Source: CAYNYM01 sp049366815 | GTDB lineage: Bacteria; Desulfobacterota; DSM-4660; Desulfatiglandales; HGW-15 | Length of the DNA: 33,875 nt | Direction: 5' to 3' | NCBI GenBank assembly: GCA_049366815.1 | Contig: JBMNCO010000080.1 | Span: forward strand, 1 to 33,875 | Shown here: in pieces, positions 31,793 to 33,875 of the stretch | Layout of the letters: each line of letters begins with the position of its first letter | Numbering within the stretch: position 1 is the first letter of the stretch | Notes under the pieces: generated by a model | What the model saw: the letters and a program-made list of their open reading frames with translations, nothing else | Told to the model about the DNA's origin: nothing | The model's database searches: none | Position numbers and translations under genes: made by a program

Positions 31793-31940
31793 CTCATCCG
31801 GAAATGAGCATTCCCGGATTCCCGCTAATGGCCGTCAGCGATCAGGTATCAGCAAAAGCTATGCAAAGACAAGGCATTAGGCTGACCGCTGAATGCCGAC
31901 AGCGGACCGCTCCATCCAGAAATCATGATTTCTGGATGGA
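31793..31940 (+). repeat. Palindromic repeat element, copy B
   Basis: At one end ATCCGGAAATG (31796-31806) pairs with CATTCCCGGAT (31809-31819). At the other end CCATCCAGAAA (31912-31922) pairs perfectly with TTTCTGGATGG (31929-31939). Between them are further inverted motifs such as CCGCTG/CAGCGG. This is the same element as 21391-21483, in the opposite orientation and with about 55 bp more internal sequence. It sits in the upstream region of the phosphorylase gene. Confidence 0.7.
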
Positions 31941-32192
31941 AACTAGGTAGGAGATTGAGTTACCATTGCACAAGGAAGCTAGCCTTAACCTTCTATTTTG
32001 TCAAGAAATTTTGGTTGATTCCTCCCCTTTGTCACGTCATGTTTCGGGCCGGCGGTATCCGTCTGACCTTCGGATGTCTCGATCCAATTTTTGATCATCA
32101 ATTTTCTTTTCCATTGAGATCGAAATGGAGTAAAGTCGATCCCCGACCAGGCCCACAGCAGTAGTGGCCTTCCCGGAAGGAGTGATTGAGAG
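31941..32192. other. Upstream region of the radical SAM gene
   Basis: About 250 bp, A+T-rich at 31960-32040, with no gene. It presumably holds the promoter for the radical SAM gene, whose ATG is preceded by a GGAAGGAG site. No near-consensus promoter was recognised. Confidence 0.35.
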
Positions 32193-33647
32193 ATGGATGG
32201 ATATTTTCAGCACAAACTGATTGCGTTGAACGAGAAGGAATACGGTGAGTCCTACTGCACGCTGCGTTGGGTAAGTGAGGACCAGGTCCGGGAGGCGGCT
32301 GCTGAGAGGGCCGATATATTACATGCCCTTTCAAAAAACACCCGATTAGGGTTCCGTGGCACCAAACTGGATTGCGAGGGCCTGTCGCCGGGTTGCAGGT
32401 CCTGTGGGGACGGGACGTGGTCCTGCCTTTTTATCAACCAGATCTGCAATGGCCAATGCTTCTATTGTCCCACAGGGCAGACCCACAGGGCCGAACCGTC
32501 CACCAACGGAATTCTGATGCAAAACCCAAAGGAATACGTCCGTTATCTCAAGGCGTTCAATTTCAAAGGGGCAAGCATCAGTGGTGGTGAGCCCTTTCTG
32601 ACCTTTGAGAGGACCCTTGCCTATCTCCGGGCCGTCAGGGAGGCCTTCGGAGACGGGATCTATCTATGGCTCTATACGAACGGGATCGCGGTCACGGGAG
32701 AAAAACTGAAGCTCCTGAAGGAGGCGCGTCTGGATGAAATCCGATTTGATATCTCCGCAAACCGATACGATCTGGCAAAGGCGGCTCAGGCCGTGGCGGA
32801 GATCGGAACCGTTACAGTGGAAATCCCCGCCATACCGGAAGACTACGATATGATGAGGCGGCTTATCCCGGAGCTGAAGGCCATAGGGGTCAAACACCTG
32901 AACCTGCATCAGCTGAGGTGTACACCTTACAACCGGGAGAACCTGGTGAAACGGGGATATACCTTCCTTCACGGACCCAAGGTCACGGTGCTGGATTCGG
33001 AACTGACGGCCCTGAGACTCCTTCGATACACAAAGGAACAAGGGGTGGGTCTCCCCATCAACTACTGCTCCTATGTCTTCAAAAACAGGTTTCAGACCGC
33101 GGGGCAACGATGGCGGCTGGCATCCTATGTCTGCAAACCCTATGAAGATACGACGGATGCAGGAGCGATCCGGCGTCTGTGCATTCGATGCGATCCGGAA
33201 GAGCTTGCCCGGCTGGCGGAGAGGTTTGCACGGCTGGGGCCGGAAGGTGTTGCCTGGACCATGCCCAAATCCCGTGATTGCCTCTATTTCAACGAAAGCC
33301 TGTGGTCGGAGGTGGGCCCGGCAGGGCATGCCTTGCATCTGGACTACTTCTTGCCTGTGCTCAACTCAGGCCCCTCCTATCATTTCAGCTTCAAGGAGAT
33401 CCCCCTGACCAGGAAAAAGGCGGTCGTTGTCGAGAAGATTCAGGCCGTCCGGGGGAAAAGAGTGGAGGGGGCGGCTCTGGTTTGGTTCGCCGAGCATTTC
33501 ATGGGAAGAGGGCGCCTTGGGGAAAGGAATAGGGGTGAGGACGGCCTCGGATCCGTGTTTAGTGAATCCTTCGAAACGCTCCCGGAAGAACTCGAGGAGA
33601 TCCGTGAATTTGAGGAGATAAGGGCCGGTTTGCAGGACTATGACTAG
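32193..33647 (+). CDS. Radical SAM protein (COG2108-like), substrate unknown
   Basis: 484 aa. The radical SAM cluster motif is CNGQCFYC (Cys85, Cys89, Cys92), followed by the GGEPF motif (SISGGEPFLTF) that contacts AdoMet. A preceding cysteine-rich stretch (LDCEGLSPGCRSCGDGTWSC) and several later cysteines (NYCSYVF, SYVCKPY, CIRCDP) could hold an additional cluster. The overall form resembles the PflA-related uncharacterised family COG2108, best known in archaea and anaerobic bacteria. No glycyl-radical enzyme or peptide substrate gene is adjacent within the window, so it is an orphan here. No signal peptide is present. It could act on a small molecule, tRNA or protein; I cannot tell which. 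Confidence 0.82.
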   Translation: MDGYFQHKLIALNEKEYGESYCTLRWVSEDQVREAAAERADILHALSKNTRLGFRGTKLDCEGLSPGCRSCGDGTWSCLFINQICNGQCFYCPTGQTHRAEPSTNGILMQNPKEYVRYLKAFNFKGASISGGEPFLTFERTLAYLRAVREAFGDGIYLWLYTNGIAVTGEKLKLLKEARLDEIRFDISANRYDLAKAAQAVAEIGTVTVEIPAIPEDYDMMRRLIPELKAIGVKHLNLHQLRCTPYNRENLVKRGYTFLHGPKVTVLDSELTALRLLRYTKEQGVGLPINYCSYVFKNRFQTAGQRWRLASYVCKPYEDTTDAGAIRRLCIRCDPEELARLAERFARLGPEGVAWTMPKSRDCLYFNESLWSEVGPAGHALHLDYFLPVLNSGPSYHFSFKEIPLTRKKAVVVEKIQAVRGKRVEGAALVWFAEHFMGRGRLGERNRGEDGLGSVFSESFETLPEELEEIREFEEIRAGLQDYD

Positions 33648-33875
33648 TACGGTTGTGTTATGGATGTTGGAGTTAAATTCACAGGTCCAAGCCGTCGCAG
33701 CTTGGGTCCTGCAAATTCCGAGGGAAATGCAATCAGGTAAAACCGTTGTCAGCTCCGAATTTTTTGTTATCGTGATGAGTTAGCGGCGTTTTGTCTGCAT
33801 CGTGGGTTTTAAAACAGAGTAACTTTTTTGCCCTCGGCCGGAATGAAATCACCGCTTGGAGCGGCAAATCCGATT
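33648..33875. other. End of window, no gene seen
   Basis: About 230 bp without a supported gene. An imperfect stem, CAGGTCCAAGC (33682-33692) with GCTTGGGTCCTG (33700-33711), may be a weak terminator for the radical SAM gene, although no T-tract follows directly. Confidence 0.35.

Overview
The window reads as a chromosomal segment of a strictly anaerobic, moderately GC-rich bacterium, most likely a sulfate-reducing or syntrophic Desulfobacterota ("deltaproteobacterial") organism. The basis is the gene content: a membrane-bound ETF:quinone-type iron-sulfur oxidoreductase, HdrA/HdrD/MvhD-like and FlxABC-like electron-transfer proteins, a tungsten aldehyde ferredoxin oxidoreductase (AOR) family enzyme, and a split PEP-synthase-like dikinase resembling phenylphosphate synthase. 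No rRNA, tRNA, CRISPR array or complete transposon was seen, and the taxonomic call is an inference from gene families only.

Layout. (1) 252-1157, minus: a LysR-type regulator with a good promoter and a perfect inverted repeat just upstream of its start. (2) 1670-2413: an SDR oxidoreductase, followed by about 1 kb without a gene that contains a strongly folded segment. (3) 3399-6894: a split dikinase (swivel/His subunit, then ATP-grasp-like subunit) and an internally duplicated NIPSNAP-like protein. (4) 6992-10834: a membrane Fe-S oxidoreductase plus ETF alpha and beta. (5) 10896-13650: a CrtI-type FAD oxidoreductase and a DUF89 protein. (6) 13830-21389: HdrD-like, HdrA-like, MvhD/FlxD-like, FlxC-like, FlxB-like and FlxA-like subunits, tightly packed. 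(7) 21553-23723: an AOR-family catalytic subunit and its small polyferredoxin, separated from flxA by a palindromic repeat. (8) 23952-27146: a transglutaminase-like protein and two tandem Tm-1-like (UPF0261) proteins. (9) 27254-33647: an unrelated-looking flank with a di-haem cytochrome c peroxidase/MauG homologue (minus), a WrbA-type flavoprotein, an alpha-glucan phosphorylase (minus) and an orphan radical SAM protein.

How it may work together (inference). All genes from 1670 to 27146 are on the plus strand, many overlapping or separated by only tens of bases, which suggests one catabolic island controlled by the LysR regulator. The dikinase could activate a phenolic, enol or ketone substrate by phosphorylation. 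The CrtI-like flavoprotein could pass electrons through ETF and the membrane Fe-S oxidoreductase to menaquinone. The AOR pair could perform a very low-potential reduction, or an aldehyde/acid interconversion, driven by an NAD(P)H-linked Hdr-Flx module. That last assembly parallels the BamBCDEF part of class II benzoyl-CoA reductase, but with an Flx-type NAD(P)H module where Bam uses NuoEFG-like subunits. It is the best candidate in the window for an undescribed system.

Two kinds of dispersed palindromic element also stand out: a related pair in opposite orientations at 21391-21483 and 31793-31940, and a near-perfect 28-bp inverted repeat between convergent genes at 27153-27245.
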